From positions 1,505,514 to 1,569,513 of the forward strand of contig VUYV01000192.1 in NCBI GenBank assembly GCA_008711295.1: a stretch of 64,000 bases of DNA, in the 5' to 3' direction. The notes below the pieces were generated by a model. The model was given only the letters and a program-made list of their open reading frames with translations. It was not told the DNA's origin and did no database searches. The position numbers were made by a program, and so were the translations under genes. Below, piece by piece: positions 1-22,200 of this stretch. Positions within the stretch are counted from its first letter, which is position 1. Each line of letters begins with the position of its first letter. Origin of the DNA: Anarhynchus alexandrinus (taxonomy: Eukaryota > Chordata > Aves > Charadriiformes > Charadriidae).

Positions 1-341
1 CCACTGATAGACTAAGGCACTTTGCTGCTCCAACACAAGAGGTCTCCTGTGTCTGCAGCTCACAACAGGAGCCCCACTGACCCGGTTTTACATCGTTAAG
101 TTTTCAGTTCAAATTACACTAAGAGTTTCTTAATGCAAACATGTCTTTATATTCCCCCTATACAACAGGTTCCCTACGAACTTGTCCATACAGTTAGTAA
201 CCAAGCTGCACCGAGAAAACATGTCTCCGAGACTTTGTTTACTGGAAAAATAAAGGAAAAAAACAGAGTCAAAGTGCAGGATCCAGCTGAAATTAAGTCT
301 TTGGCTCAGTTTTGAGCCAAGCTCATGAGAAACCTGTGTTA

Positions 342-401
342 CATAGCATAACCACCTCTACTCTTTTGTTTCATAGCATAACCACCTCTACTCTCTTGTT
401 T
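342..401. repeat. 30-bp tandem duplication
   Basis: Two adjacent 30-bp copies (342-371 and 372-401) start CATAGCATAACC and end TTGTTT. They differ at one position (CTTTT in the first, CTCTT in the second), which indicates a fairly recent local duplication. No coding context is seen. Confidence 0.95.
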
Positions 402-1169
402 TAGTGAGAGGTTTTTGGAGAGCACTGAGCTCGGTGAAGTGTTGGGGGTGTAGACTAACGGCAGGCCCGTCACTCTTGGTTGCCTTTACACTGAGGAAGG
501 CTTCCATCTCTCTTATCTTGATGTTATTCATTAGAATTACACCATTCAGTATAATAGTTGTTAATACTTAACATTCTAGGAATACTAGATCTGGTTCCAC
601 TTTTACTAACTCCGGCATAAATCACAAGGGATCTTGCAAGTGTAAAACTGGTGTGAGGGAAGGAAACGGGACTTGTGTAAGACGACTATCGAAATGCCTT
701 GACCTCGGTTTCTTTATGCAGGGGGGAAAAAATCAACTCAGCTGAGACAAGAATGCTGGGAAACAGCGATTTCTTCTTCATAAAGAGTTAGAGCACAGCT
801 CTTAGGAGTGCAGCATTCAAATAAGAATCAGCATTTTGGCTGGAGACAAATGCACTAATCACGGTCATGAACACAGCTGAACTAAATGTCTCAGCAAAAC
901 CACTCAGTAATGGCATTAGTCATGATAAAGGAAATGAGTATTTTCAGGATAGGACACACTCAAAGAATACAAACAGAATCCTTTGTGCCTGCTTCTGTGG
1001 AGGAATGATTCAGAGTATGTATTTGAACAACTCGCTACTAAAATAGCAGCACAGTTCAAGACATCCTTTAAAGAAATGCGTCTGGAAGAGAAAGAGCTGC
1101 TCCATAAATTGTTTTTTAATTGTCCAGATGACCAATTCCTCTATCACCAAGCAGGAACAGTTTAGCAGG

Positions 1170-1188
1170 AAAAAAAAAAAAAAAAAAA
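1170..1188. repeat. Poly(A) run
   Basis: Nineteen consecutive A residues. No target-site duplication or gene-like sequence immediately upstream was recognised, so a processed pseudogene or retroposed tail is not supported. Confidence 0.9.
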
Positions 1189-4100
1189 GAATGGAATGAC
1201 TACAGGAACAATAAAGGTTATTTTTAAAGTAAATTGAAACAAAACAAAACAAAATCTCTATTTTACCTTTAAGCATTCCGAAACTTACCCCTTATTAAAA
1301 AGTGACTGATCTATTTATACTCCATGAAGTTGTAAGGACATGAAAAATAGGACTTTGAGCCTATTTGTAAAGTAATCTACTTTTAACCACCTGTGCTTCA
1401 CACACCGATCTTTTCTTCCAAGCACATTAGCCAGCACTGTGTGAAGAAATTGCCAGTGCAACTGAAGAGATCATATAAAGATTTAGCAGTAAAAATTCCT
1501 AGAAATCAGTTTTTTTCTAAACTACATATCACATGGAAATGTGCAACTTACTGTGTAACAACAAATGATATTAAAATGGTGATAATTTTTCTTATTGTTT
1601 AAAATTTGGAAGCACTACTTTCAATGCGCTTCTAATATGAAAGAATAGACAGCAGAAGCATTCCACTACTCTGGTCACATATCTCAGTGACTTAGAGCTG
1701 CTGCTGATTAACCATATCACAAGTCTTCATTTCACATGCAAACTAAAATGTCTAGCGGCAGCTAATACCCCTCAGCTTGATTTTCTGTCTCGTGTTCTTT
1801 GATGTGTTACTGACCTCTAGTCGAGGAGCTCTGGAACTACAGGGCAGAGCCGCTCCCACAGATGCAGATGACATCTGAGGAACTATTGCAAAATCCTAAC
1901 AAAGGAGTGAAAAGCTGGAGGGGTTTTGCCTCCTTCCAGCTGCGGTCAGGAAGAAGAGGCAGCGCAAAGCGCAGACAGGCACTGTCTGTAACGCAGATGG
2001 ACGGTTTAGATGAGGTTTGTGCGCGAGATTTGATGTAGGAACATCACGTGTTTGCACTTCCTAGTTTTTAGTTTGAATGGCTTGTGACTCATTTAAACCT
2101 CTCACGGGAAGTGAAATGTTATGGATCTGCAATCAAGGATATGGGAAACTTTGAGAAATCCAGCTACTGTTTCAAACTAATAATGCGAGAGAGAGAGAGA
2201 AGGGAGAGATGCAAGAGAGATGTGGGAGCCTTATGAAGCCTAACGAGTACAGAAATCCCATCCTGTGCTACCAAAACCTTGCCATGTAAACCTGACACAT
2301 TCCTGAAAAGTGAACAACTGACCTTAGAACACAGAACACAAAAATCTTTTTTTTTCTAGCAGAAAAGAAATCTTACTAATACTCACTTACCCACTCAGGT
2401 GGGTCTCTTCAGCCCACTGGTTCCTTTGGCAGCACCAGCTCTGGGGTGCATGTGCCACGCTCTTCTGGCGCTGGGTCAGCAAAGCATTTTAAACACGTAC
2501 TTAATTAACACAATTAAGTGTTTTACTGAATAGGAACATACTTATGCACATGGCTTAGTGCTTCACTAGGTCAGGGCCTATCTGTAAATGAAGGTTAGCA
2601 CTTAGTTCTTTCACAAAGTGAGTATCAAAAGAATCCTTAGACAAACCATCACTTACAGAGGCAGTGACAAATTCTGTTCTCATTCGCATGGGTTTACATC
2701 GGAAAGAACATCATTCCTTTACTAGAGCAACATGGAACAGATATAGAAGATGCTTAAGGTGTTTCCACCAAGTATTATCTTGGAAGAGAGTAATTGCAGG
2801 CAAGAGTAACAGTTACAGAAACAAATAACCCTCAAAAGAAATGAGGGTTTACAAATTCCTAAAATATGAAGACCCTTTTAAAGCAACCTCATCGCAGCTT
2901 CCCTGTACAGAATGCTATACCTCCAAAATAAATAGCTTTAATCTGTGCTAATCTTATTTCAGTAAAGAAAACCTAAAGCTGGCGACAAGAAAATGATTAT
3001 ACTATCAAGTTCAATAAGCCAATCTATTTGTTTTTAACATCTTTGACCTTGATTTTGTTTAGTAAAACGAGGTATCCAAGTTTTCCAGCAGAGAGACAAA
3101 GGAAAAAGATGAGTATCCCACAGCTGCATGTAATGAGGGCTCCCTAAGTAATGGATCACATCCTTCTTGCTGTGAAATATTCAAGAGGGCTCAAGTAAAG
3201 AGAATCATTTCCTTCAGCACAAGATCAAACTCACTTTGAAAACAGGAAAACGTGGGAAGTATTAGGCGAGGCTGTAGGTTCAATCAAGGATAGATATTAC
3301 ACACTTCATACCTGCCAAGATTTGTCTTCTAGGAATTATATCCTAATTCTATTACCAGGAAAATATTTCAGAAAAGGCTCTGTTCTTTAAAGCTGGAATA
3401 GCAGAAACAGAGATCAAAACAAACTTTTTCCAGACGTGTGATTAATACTTGCCCTTTTATTAGGCAATTTGTTGGGAGAGAAAGCCCTGCTTAAAATTCA
3501 GTGCAGCTCTCGGGCCAGGGGAAGCGTTTCTCTGGCTCTGCAGGGGCTGTGCAGCCTGGCTTCCCAGGAAGGGGGAGAGGGGGGAGTGTCGGTCCCACAG
3601 CAGGACGGGGGTGAGCCTGCGAGGCAGTACAACAAAGTCTGACCGTGGTGGGGTAAGAGGGGAAACGGAAGAAAAAGCTGCTGCTCCATTTTTCAGAGAA
3701 GAATTACCACTAGGCTCTTCCAGTTGGGCACCTGTTCTCTATGGCAGCGTCTCCTCGATTCAGACTATTTTGTGTCATCTGTAGACCACATTTGGAAAGC
3801 TTTGGAAGAGCAGAAACAGCCTTGGGTTAAAAGCACCAGATAAGGAATCAACGTCCTTTTAGATCCATGTCTGCTCACAATCCTTGTCCGACCTCGAGTA
3901 AAAATTCCAGCTCCCTAGGCTGGAGTCCCCCACCTGTAAAAGAGCAGTAATCTTCCCCGACTGCCCCCTCTCGCTTAGTCTGAGCTTTGGGGACAGACAC
4001 CATTCTCTTTCCACAGCACTGCAAACAGAAACGGCCTAAACTCAGCTCCAGCCTTCAACACTGTGCTAACGTGAGTAATTATTTGTGTACCCAGACTAGA

Positions 4101-7100
4101 ACTGGCATTTTTAATACCATGAGAAGCTGCAGGAATTGGGATTTTTCCATCACACTATTGTTGCCAATATTCTGAAGTTGTCCCCCAAGACAAAAACTAC
4201 AAAAAAATCTGGTTTAAAAACTTGAATTGACACTTGTGAAGTGAGCCATTTCATTTTGACAAAGGCAAACATTTTCCTTCTGAGGTCACAGGTTTTTTGG
4301 TTTGGCTTTATTATTTTCACAAAGTAATTGCATTCTCGTTTGTTATAATACCCTTTTATATTATGTCAAAATTATGCAATATAATAAAAATTGAAATAAA
4401 ATTGAAGCGAAGGTCCCTGATCTTATCAAAGCAAAACTTTTCAATAAAACTGTCACCAAAGCAATATCTCTACATAAGACAGTTTGATTTAATCAAATTG
4501 GAAATCAAAGACTTCGATTCTACTATGGCATCGGGACCAAAAAGAAAGGGTTTTGAATACATGGATAATGCCAAATTGAATATACCTGGGACAAAATCAC
4601 AACACACTGTCCAGAGGTAGATTTTCAAAAGTGCTTCAGAGATAAATTCAAAGAACTTGTGCAGTCAATCACAACATGTACAAAGCTTATAGATTTTATA
4701 CCTAAAACACGGAAGTAAGTTAGAGCAGAAGCAGGGAGATCAGGGCATCCTGATCTAGGGTATACCCCTAGATGTCTGCAGTGCCTAAAACCAGAGATAT
4801 AAAATATTTCCCTTTCCAGTCTTGCTCTTATAGATTTCTATTCTTTCTACCTTCTTGCTGGATCCTAAGCTTTCAGATCATGACTTTATATCCGATTTCA
4901 CTGTTCATGACACCTTACTGTTTCTTTCCTCTGCTGCGTCAGTCTATTATCCCCACTCCATGTCCAACTGCACCTACAGAAATATCACAAACTTTGCCAT
5001 TTCCCCTTGCTTACTCAAAGCTCCATTATAGTTGGGGCCTTCACACACTACTGGATAAAAATGTTATTCTACCACTCAGCATTGAGCCAAGTGTTAAAGA
5101 TAGAGGGCAAAAGGCTCTTTTTGCTGCTTCATATGGTGGATCTTGACACTGGTAGTCTATCTTCTTTCATAAGCTGACCTCCCACAGACTTTAAAAGGAG
5201 ATCTGTGCATGTAGGCAGAGAAGAACATTGGAGTCAAGATCCACCCATGCAGATCTGAAGATAATTTTCATTAGCTAGGAAGTCAAACACAGAGGCATAA
5301 AAAGTTTTGACACAGAGTCATCTTAACTTGGCTGGGAGTTTCTGATGTGAAGAGCAAGAATGCCTATAGCCTAGAAAACTGTAAAGTGCTGGAAAACCTA
5401 GTTACCAAGAGGGTAATTTCATTCTTTATGTAGCGTTTCACATTTGAATGCTAAGTAACCACTAGAGTGGGGGAAAAAAAAAAAAAAAAGAATTCCACAT
5501 TCAACAAAGGATCTCAGCTGCAACCACCAGGCGCTTCCCAAATATAGTCTGAGACTCTCTCTATCCTAAAGGTCTGAAACGTAAGCTGAGCACAGCGCCC
5601 TGCAAAAGCTGGGTGTTGACCGTGCCATTATGGCCATTTTGCCAGTGGTGATATTGCTGCCTATCAGAGAAAATACACATTAACACCGGCAATTAAGAGA
5701 CATCCCTGATAGACGCATCATGTCTGTATCCCATCTTTCATGCTGTGGAACACTCGTTCCAGCAGGGGACTCCACTTGACCAACACAACACAGCAGCAAG
5801 TCACTAATACATAATTAACATGCAACAGTGATTAATTAGGTAACATCTGACCAATAGCCAGGACACTCAGCTGCCTTTGCCTGTCACACCACACATACAT
5901 TTGCAACTCACACAGACAGCTATTGATTCAAACCGTACCCCATTTCCCCCAGCAAGCACAGAGCACAGGCCAAAGGGAGGATTCCAATCTGTTGCACAGC
6001 TCAGTATGGAGCTACAGCATTTCCATACACTCCAGTGTGCACAGCACGCCTGAAATTAGACCCAAATCTTTCCTTTGCAAACAGCATGCCGTAAACATTC
6101 AAGTAGTGTTACAAAGTACACCCAAATACACAGCCATCTCCTTTTTTTACAGATTCTTATTGCTTCTGCTTTGTCCATAGCATATTTTTTTTACTTTGCT
6201 TTAAAAACTTCGATTTTAGGATGCTGTACATCTATACACTAGAAACAATGTCATGAGTTATGATTGACTGATGTACAGCTGTTTAGGGAACAAAATTTTA
6301 ATTCCATTGCTTAATCACTCCCGTACATTAGCTTATTAAGAGGCCTGTTTATTGACTCTGCTTTGTGCCAAGTGCTTACAACGGCTACTCTGGGGTCCCC
6401 AGTGGAATCTCTCCATACATGGACCACAGGTAACAATTCCTGCTGATGCAGCACCATGCTGTTTTTCCAGCTGTTCTGGTGCCATCCTGAGAAATAGGGT
6501 CAGCGCTGGCATCTCATTTATTTCCTGATGCTTGGCTTGCATCCTCTTCCCTCTAGAGAGAGCACTGTTCACAAGAGCACTTTACTTTTATTGCCTCTGT
6601 TAAGCTCTTTTGTTCTTCAGTGGAGGCTGCTCAGCCTAGCAAAGCCCGCAGCTCAGGCTCTCCAGGAGAAGCATCATTTTGGTTTGTGTGAAAAAATGTG
6701 CCTTCTCCCTTTGTCTCTGCTGGTTTCACATTTCGCTCAACCAATTCCGTAGCAAAACTAACTCACACAGCAGTAAAAAACCCTTGGTCTTGCAAGTGCT
6801 AAGCCTCACTCGTCCTCAAAAACGTTAAGCCTCAACTCAGCAGCGGGCAGAAGGAAACTCCAGGGTAGGTGGACGGCAGTCCTGCTCTCTGACTTGTGCA
6901 ATTATTCAAGAACGTCCTTGCCCTGAGCACGTGGATACCGGTCTTGATTCACTGGCTGTCACAGACAATTCTGTTTCATGTCTCCCCAAAAGATTACTGG
7001 ATTTTGATTAAGAAAGGTCAAGGGCAACTTTTCCCTTCCAATATAAAGAGAATGACTTGAGGAAAAAAATACTCATCACCTAGCACCAGGACTTTTATCT

Positions 7101-8139
7101 CCACTTGAAAAAATTCAATTGCCTGAAGCGATGGAAAGCTTAGAGCAGGGTATGTACGAGAATGTTTTCATGCAAATAAAATCCTAAATAATTTATCTAC
7201 ATGCTATAGTCTTAAGTCCCTGCAAAAAGTTGGTTTTTTTTCACAGGTGTTCTCGCAGGACAACAAAACGCAAAGCTCAGGTAGCCAAATCTAAGATAAT
7301 ACCCATTTGCCAGATCAATTTTAAATGTACATTGTATTACTGACCTAGAATGCCAACGATTTAGATTAATCCTTAACGCTTCAATACATCCCCCCAAAAT
7401 AGCTTTCCCAATATTTGATTTTCCTTTGAAGGAAAGTGTGTCAGAGATATAATTAGCTCTAGCTACAGACTCCAAATCTCTGCCTGGCACCATTCTCAAT
7501 AAAACACATCTTCAACCAGTGTGAAATTGGTATAGCTACACTGAATCTGCTACATGCAACTGCAGTATTTCACACCAGCTGAGGATCTAAGTATACATGC
7601 ATAAGTGAGGGAAAAATATGTTTTCATCAGGAATAATAATGCTGCAGAACACACAGCATCTTGGGCTGACTCAAACAAACGACAAGTTCATAAGAAATAC
7701 ATTCTTCTAATTGAGTTTAAGGCACTAAATAACCGCTGTCTTCTAACAGAGAATCAGATTCATGGTGGGTATCTCTACATTAATTAGGAATAAGACTGCC
7801 ACATGGATTGTAATGAAATAAAGTTATGTCTGTGGCTTCTCTAAGATATTAAAGTCAATTTATCTGAGGAAGACAAGTAATGGCTGGCTTTTTCTTTTTG
7901 TAGGAATTGGAGCAGTTCATTGAAGGTAGCAGGAGTTAGCACTGTCTGAACAAGCTCTTATCTGTTAAGGTACAAATTCCGAGAGCCTCGATTACCAAGA
8001 TGGAATTGCATCTGGTGTTACCTTAACCTCTCAGTCTTACTTCGTGCTTCAGCGATGAAAACCCTCATTTCATACACATTAATTAGAAAATCAGATCCCC
8101 TCCTATATGATAAGAAACATGAATCTCCAAATTAAAGCT

Positions 8140-8670
8140 TTTATTAAAAATAATTAATTTTTGAATGAAACACATTAAGTTTCTACTTTAGCTCTAGTCA
8201 GAGGTAAGGCTGATGACAGCAGACACCTCAGTCTGTCACCACTATCAAATGCCTCCTTGACCGCTCCAGCCCCAAGTCTCCTCGATAAAGCAGACAGGAC
8301 CCGTTCACTGCCCCACGTTCTCCACACACAGCCTTTCAAACACAGAGGTTTCTCTTTTTCCACATTTCACACCACCAGTTTCAGCACAGATAATGAATTC
8401 TTCAGTCACTACAGAACACCCCAGAGATGTTTCACGGTATGGGCCTGCATACCCTGCGCGGCCTTTTCAGGACTGTTGTGAGCTTGTGTTTGAGAACAAC
8501 TACTTCAGCGTAATAAGGGCTGTAACAAGACAAAAGCAATAGCTAGTGTTTCAATACAAACAGGATTTTAATTCAATCCAAGTGTTTTCTGTACAACAGA
8601 AAGGTTTTACAAAAAAAATAAGGAAGTGTCGCTTTAGTTGCCAATCAGGCACAGGAAAAGTTTCTGAACC
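8140..8670 (-). other. IDS: IDS 3' UTR with candidate poly(A) signals
   Basis: On the minus strand after the stop there is an ATTAAA at 8572-8567, about 100 nt downstream, and a canonical AATAAA at 8145-8140, about 525 nt downstream. Either could end the transcript. Human IDS uses several 3' ends (established knowledge), so use of both is plausible. A longer UTR reaching below 8140 cannot be excluded. Confidence 0.5.
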
Positions 8671-17769
<9,099 letters not shown>

Positions 17770-19210
17770 CTCCCAGGGAGGCGGCGGGGATGGTGGGGGG
17801 GCGGGCCCGGCCGGCCCTGTGCCCGGCCCACCGGCGGGGGTTAACCCTCCCCGGTCCGACCGCTGCGGCGCCGGGAGGGCGCCACTGCCGCCTGTGCCCA
17901 CCGGGCGGCGCGGCGGCCCCGCGCGGGAGGCGCAGAGAAGCTGCGTGTTGTCCCCTCCCCCGAATATTAAAAGTTTCGGGAAGAAGTAGCTTTATAAAAG
18001 GCTCTGAAAGTTTTCATGGTTTCTGTCTTTACCCCCTGGAAGAGAGCCTGGATTTACTGCCGGCGCTGCTGTGCAAAATAAACTCACTGTTAACTGCGCA
18101 GATGCAACCGCTAAGATCACCGAAGACCAAGATGGTGTAATAAAGCTGCTCACAAGCAGATTATAAAAGAATTAAAAGCCTGTAACTATGTGGTCTTAAA
18201 CATTTAACAAGCAGGTAAAGCGATGACAAACACCAATACTGAAAATACACAGCCACCTTTTCGCCCGCTCCCATGTGAAACCCACTGTGACAATGGTACC
18301 CGTGATGGCACGTGGATTTTTCTGTTTGAGCAAGTGTTGGGTGCTCCTTTGACTACAAATGGCAGATTAACTGTGAAATATACTGGCAAATATCAATGTC
18401 TTTAGGATCAGACTATTAAAAAAAAAAACAATTAGGGGGGAAAAAGCCTCCATTTACAGAAAAGCAATGCATCTCTAATGGAATCTATAATTACGTGGTT
18501 TTTTCTGTGCTTCAGGACTATATCTGTTGCTCTTTCTTATCAAAATTAAAATGTTGGCAGCATGAGTTCTGAGACAAAAATGCCCTAATTCATCACTTTT
18601 TTTATACTGAGGACTAGCATATGGAAACAAAATCGATAGCTGAGTGTGAAAAGTTCAGACAGCAGAGCCTGCCTCATCAGAGGCAGACAGGTAGGTGGAT
18701 TAGTCCTTCTGTGCTGCTGGGTTTGTGCAAATTGTGGTATTTCTGCAACTCTGCAGTTACCTGCACTAAGAGAAACTGCTGTGAAAACAGTCGTACTGTC
18801 CAGACTTTCCTAGATGCTGCTCTTCCCCCTCTCCCCCCGAAATGTTATTCAAGGGGAATATAAAGATTTTGAGTGCTTGTCTGGGATTGCTGCGTACCCT
18901 GCCACTCAGAAGTAGGGCAGTAGATTCACCAGATGCAATTAATTCACAGCAATGTCCAATGCATAAATGGCACAAAGCACACACAAAACTTGAAGCCTTC
19001 TCGAGATGTTGGACATATTGTGCATGTGCGCATCAAATGGAGAAGACATTTGATAAGCCAAGCTCTTCTTGGGTGGGTTGGATCTCCCGCACACTTGCTG
19101 CGCTGGTGGCTCATACAAGGCTCAGCACACATCGCACGTTTGTGCAAGCTCTCTACATACGTACATGTGATACAACCCACATAAGCCAACCATACTGCAC
19201 ATGTATTAAA

Positions 19211-19289
19211 ACTACATGTGCAATGGAGAATATGAAGCAGAAATAGAGGAAACTATGTGCTTGGAGAACCTGAAGCAGAAAGATAGGAA
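19211..19289. repeat. Imperfect tandem duplication, unit about 40 bp
   Basis: A segment containing GGAGAATATGAAGCAGAAAT (from 19225) is followed by a related copy containing GGAGAACCTGAAGCAGAAAG (from 19263). The flanking ATGTGC is also repeated. The copies differ by several substitutions and small indels, so the duplication is older than the one at 342. Confidence 0.75.
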
Positions 19290-22200
19290 CTTTACCCTAA
19301 AACCACCAAGGAATTCCTACCAATATCCCCCAATTTGGTGGCTTCTTTCACTGGAGCAGGTATCAACACTTAAAACAGAACCACCTCAGAACCAGAAGAA
19401 GCCTTTTTCTCACCTCTGAAGAAGCTGACAGAACTATGAAACTGAATTCGATCCAAAAAAAATTGTAATGCAAGATAGCTATTTTGTTAAAATACTTACA
19501 GGAATACTTCAGAAGAGAGCAGATTTGCTGGAAAAACTGTAAAAACCAGGAAGTGTAAGCCAATTAAGAAAAACACACAATTCAGAGTTAAGCATTTTCA
19601 GATGTTTGCAAACAGTACTGAATGCCTTAGTTTCCTGTAACTGGTTTGCTTTGCTAACTCTCTAAGAGAATGGGGTAGAAAATAGCCTGTTTCTCTGCTC
19701 TATAAAGAAGCATACCTGAGGCTTGAAATATGCTGTGTATGCTCTCACCATAAGCTTACCAGGAACATTGGCTAAAACGGTCTGTCACAATCCTATTGTT
19801 CAGTGGGATGTGTGGTTCAAAAGTCCAATACATTGTGTATTACACAGTGTCTACATACACATTTAAGCACATATACTTTCTCTAAACTATTACAGTGAAG
19901 TTTATTTTTATGTGGATCTTACACTTCCTTTCTACACACACTGGAAATGCTTGAATGAAATAAAGAACCCTGTTACTACAAATTAACACGACATGCAATC
20001 AGCTTATGAATATTATTCAGTGTATTTGATGACTGCATATTTTGGAATTAATTTTGTGTATAAGCAGTGTATCTCACAGGTATCAGCAACTCTCCTAGCA
20101 TAGATCAGCTGCTGGAAATATATTGAATAGTGCATCCCCAAGTGACTCTTCTCCTCATTTGGAAGCTTTTTATGGAGAAAGCCAAGGAATTATTTTGCTA
20201 TTGCACATGCGTTTAATTACCATAACGCTTGCCTCTCTCAAATGCAAATATGTTAAGTGGTACTTGATATGAATTTCCTGGTTTGTCTAACATGAGTATT
20301 TAGCAATCATCTTAAGTTCAGTCCACTAGAAGAACAAATTACACAGAAAAATTATTTTTCAAACAGCACACAAGTTCTGATGCTAAAAAGGAAACTGGGA
20401 TTATGCCAGGTGAATGATCGCAGACACTGAAATCACAGCCATAATAGTATATCTTTGACAAACTGGTCCCACAGCTTAGATGTCCACTCCACCCCGGATG
20501 TACGGGCATTCGAGCTGCCTGTCATTCACCTCCTGAACTAAACCACTGCTCTATTGGGTGTGATGAGTCAGGAGTGTAATAGGAAAGGTTAAACTTAAAC
20601 CTTGCCTGCACTGGAGATACCTTGTAGAGTCATTCTGCTAGAAGTCCCAGAAGCCCTTAGGAATGTCAGCCGCCTCCACCTACTGCCACCACTGAGTATC
20701 AAATCTGACAATTCGATAGCTTAGCAATATGCCGAGGCATATATTGAAGGCTTGGAGGTCTACCGTAGTGCTTGCACAAGTGCTAGTAATATAGATGAGG
20801 CCACTAACATAACAGCTAAATATCTTAAAATCAGCTATTTTCTATGACAGACACATTAAGACATGGTTAAAATTTAGCACAGCAATATTTTTAGTGGGAA
20901 AAACCCTATTAATGCAACTCTGTAAGAAATGGCTATCTGTACCCATAGTAGATCTTACAAAGTAGCATTTTCATACCTGGGGATATTTTCCAAGAAAGTT
21001 TCCACATGTACACTTTCTGTTTAAAGGAGGATCTCATCAGTTTCATTTGGAAACTGTACTTCTTTCGTCTTCAAACTTCTTGAGCCAAACCCCATGAAAC
21101 TAATAGGTAGCAGTCTCTCAAGTCAACATATAAGAAATGGGTTATAAAGAAATCAATGCAATAATTTTATTTCACTTTACAAAGTATGCGATCAACTTGG
21201 CTTTCTCTGCTGTTTCCCTATGCGGCAAAATGGCTTTGCTCCTCCTCTGTTGGATGGAGGACAACAACATGCCAAGGAATAGATGGGAATCAAAACTAAC
21301 ATTAAGATTTGCAGGTTTTCATGTTCTTTATTTCCTCTGATAAGGAAGATAAAGTATGTTTTTAAGACCAAGTGAATACAGTCAGGCAATATAACATACC
21401 AAAGGTGTTGAGCTCTGCCTAGGAAGGATGTCTTGGCTCTTCATGAACATAACCTGTCCTTGCACGTCCCCCGCTGATTTTGCCAGAAGTTGCATTTGGC
21501 TCAAAAGAGTAACTGCAAATACCACGTTAGATTCATTAGCAAGTTTAAAGATTTTTTTTCTACATCTCTTTTTTTTTCAAAAAAGCACTGTTTTCCTTTT
21601 TGGTTTATGCCCTGATTAAATTTATTTCTGTACAAGTTGCTATGAAGAAAATAAGAGAGAGGCCTGATAAAAATATTAACACATGCATTACTATATGTGG
21701 CCTTCTCTGGCACATATGGTGAGGAAGTGAAATACCTGTAAGATGGAGCTGCCTGAATCACTGAGACATAACGCTGATAAATGTTTAAACAGCATTTTTA
21801 TTTTTGAAAGATTACATAGCTCTACTTTCATAACCAAAGGAAACATACTTTTAAGTCATCTGTGAACATCACCATCAAGGATAAGCCAAAAACATCATGT
21901 CAGAGGCATCTGCATAGACTTTCAGTTTGTTAACATTCTTATGATAAATGGTAAGACACCATCATAGTCTGTCCTTGCAGTCTAATCTGCAGAGCTATAC
22001 ACTAGAAAATACATTGTAGGCCTTAGATAATACATTCCTAATCAAAAAATACTCATTATAAGCCTATTTCATATGCAGTCTTTTCTCCATGGCTGAAGTG
22101 AGTCATGTAGATCTGCTCACCTGCAGCTTGCCCTCTCTCTCCCCCAAGTCCGAGGTTGGTGATCTCTCACAATGAGTTTTCCCAGGCACACGTAGTATCT

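Larger units (their letters stand above)
1..8139. other. Intergenic DNA downstream of IDS
   Basis: About 8 kb of moderately AT-rich DNA with many stops in all frames and no recognised gene, LTR or CR1. Small-scale features are a 30-bp tandem duplication (342-401), an A19 run (1170-1188), an ACAAA-type stretch (about 1237-1256), a short GA run (2187-2200), a GC-richer patch (3500-3680) and an A run near 5471. The longest ORFs (107 and 124 aa, plus strand) show no domain and look like chance. Confidence 0.7.

Noticed and set aside
4297..5146. Plus-strand ORFs of 107 and 124 aa
   Set aside because: Located in AT-rich intergenic DNA, with no recognisable motif and no splice or promoter support.
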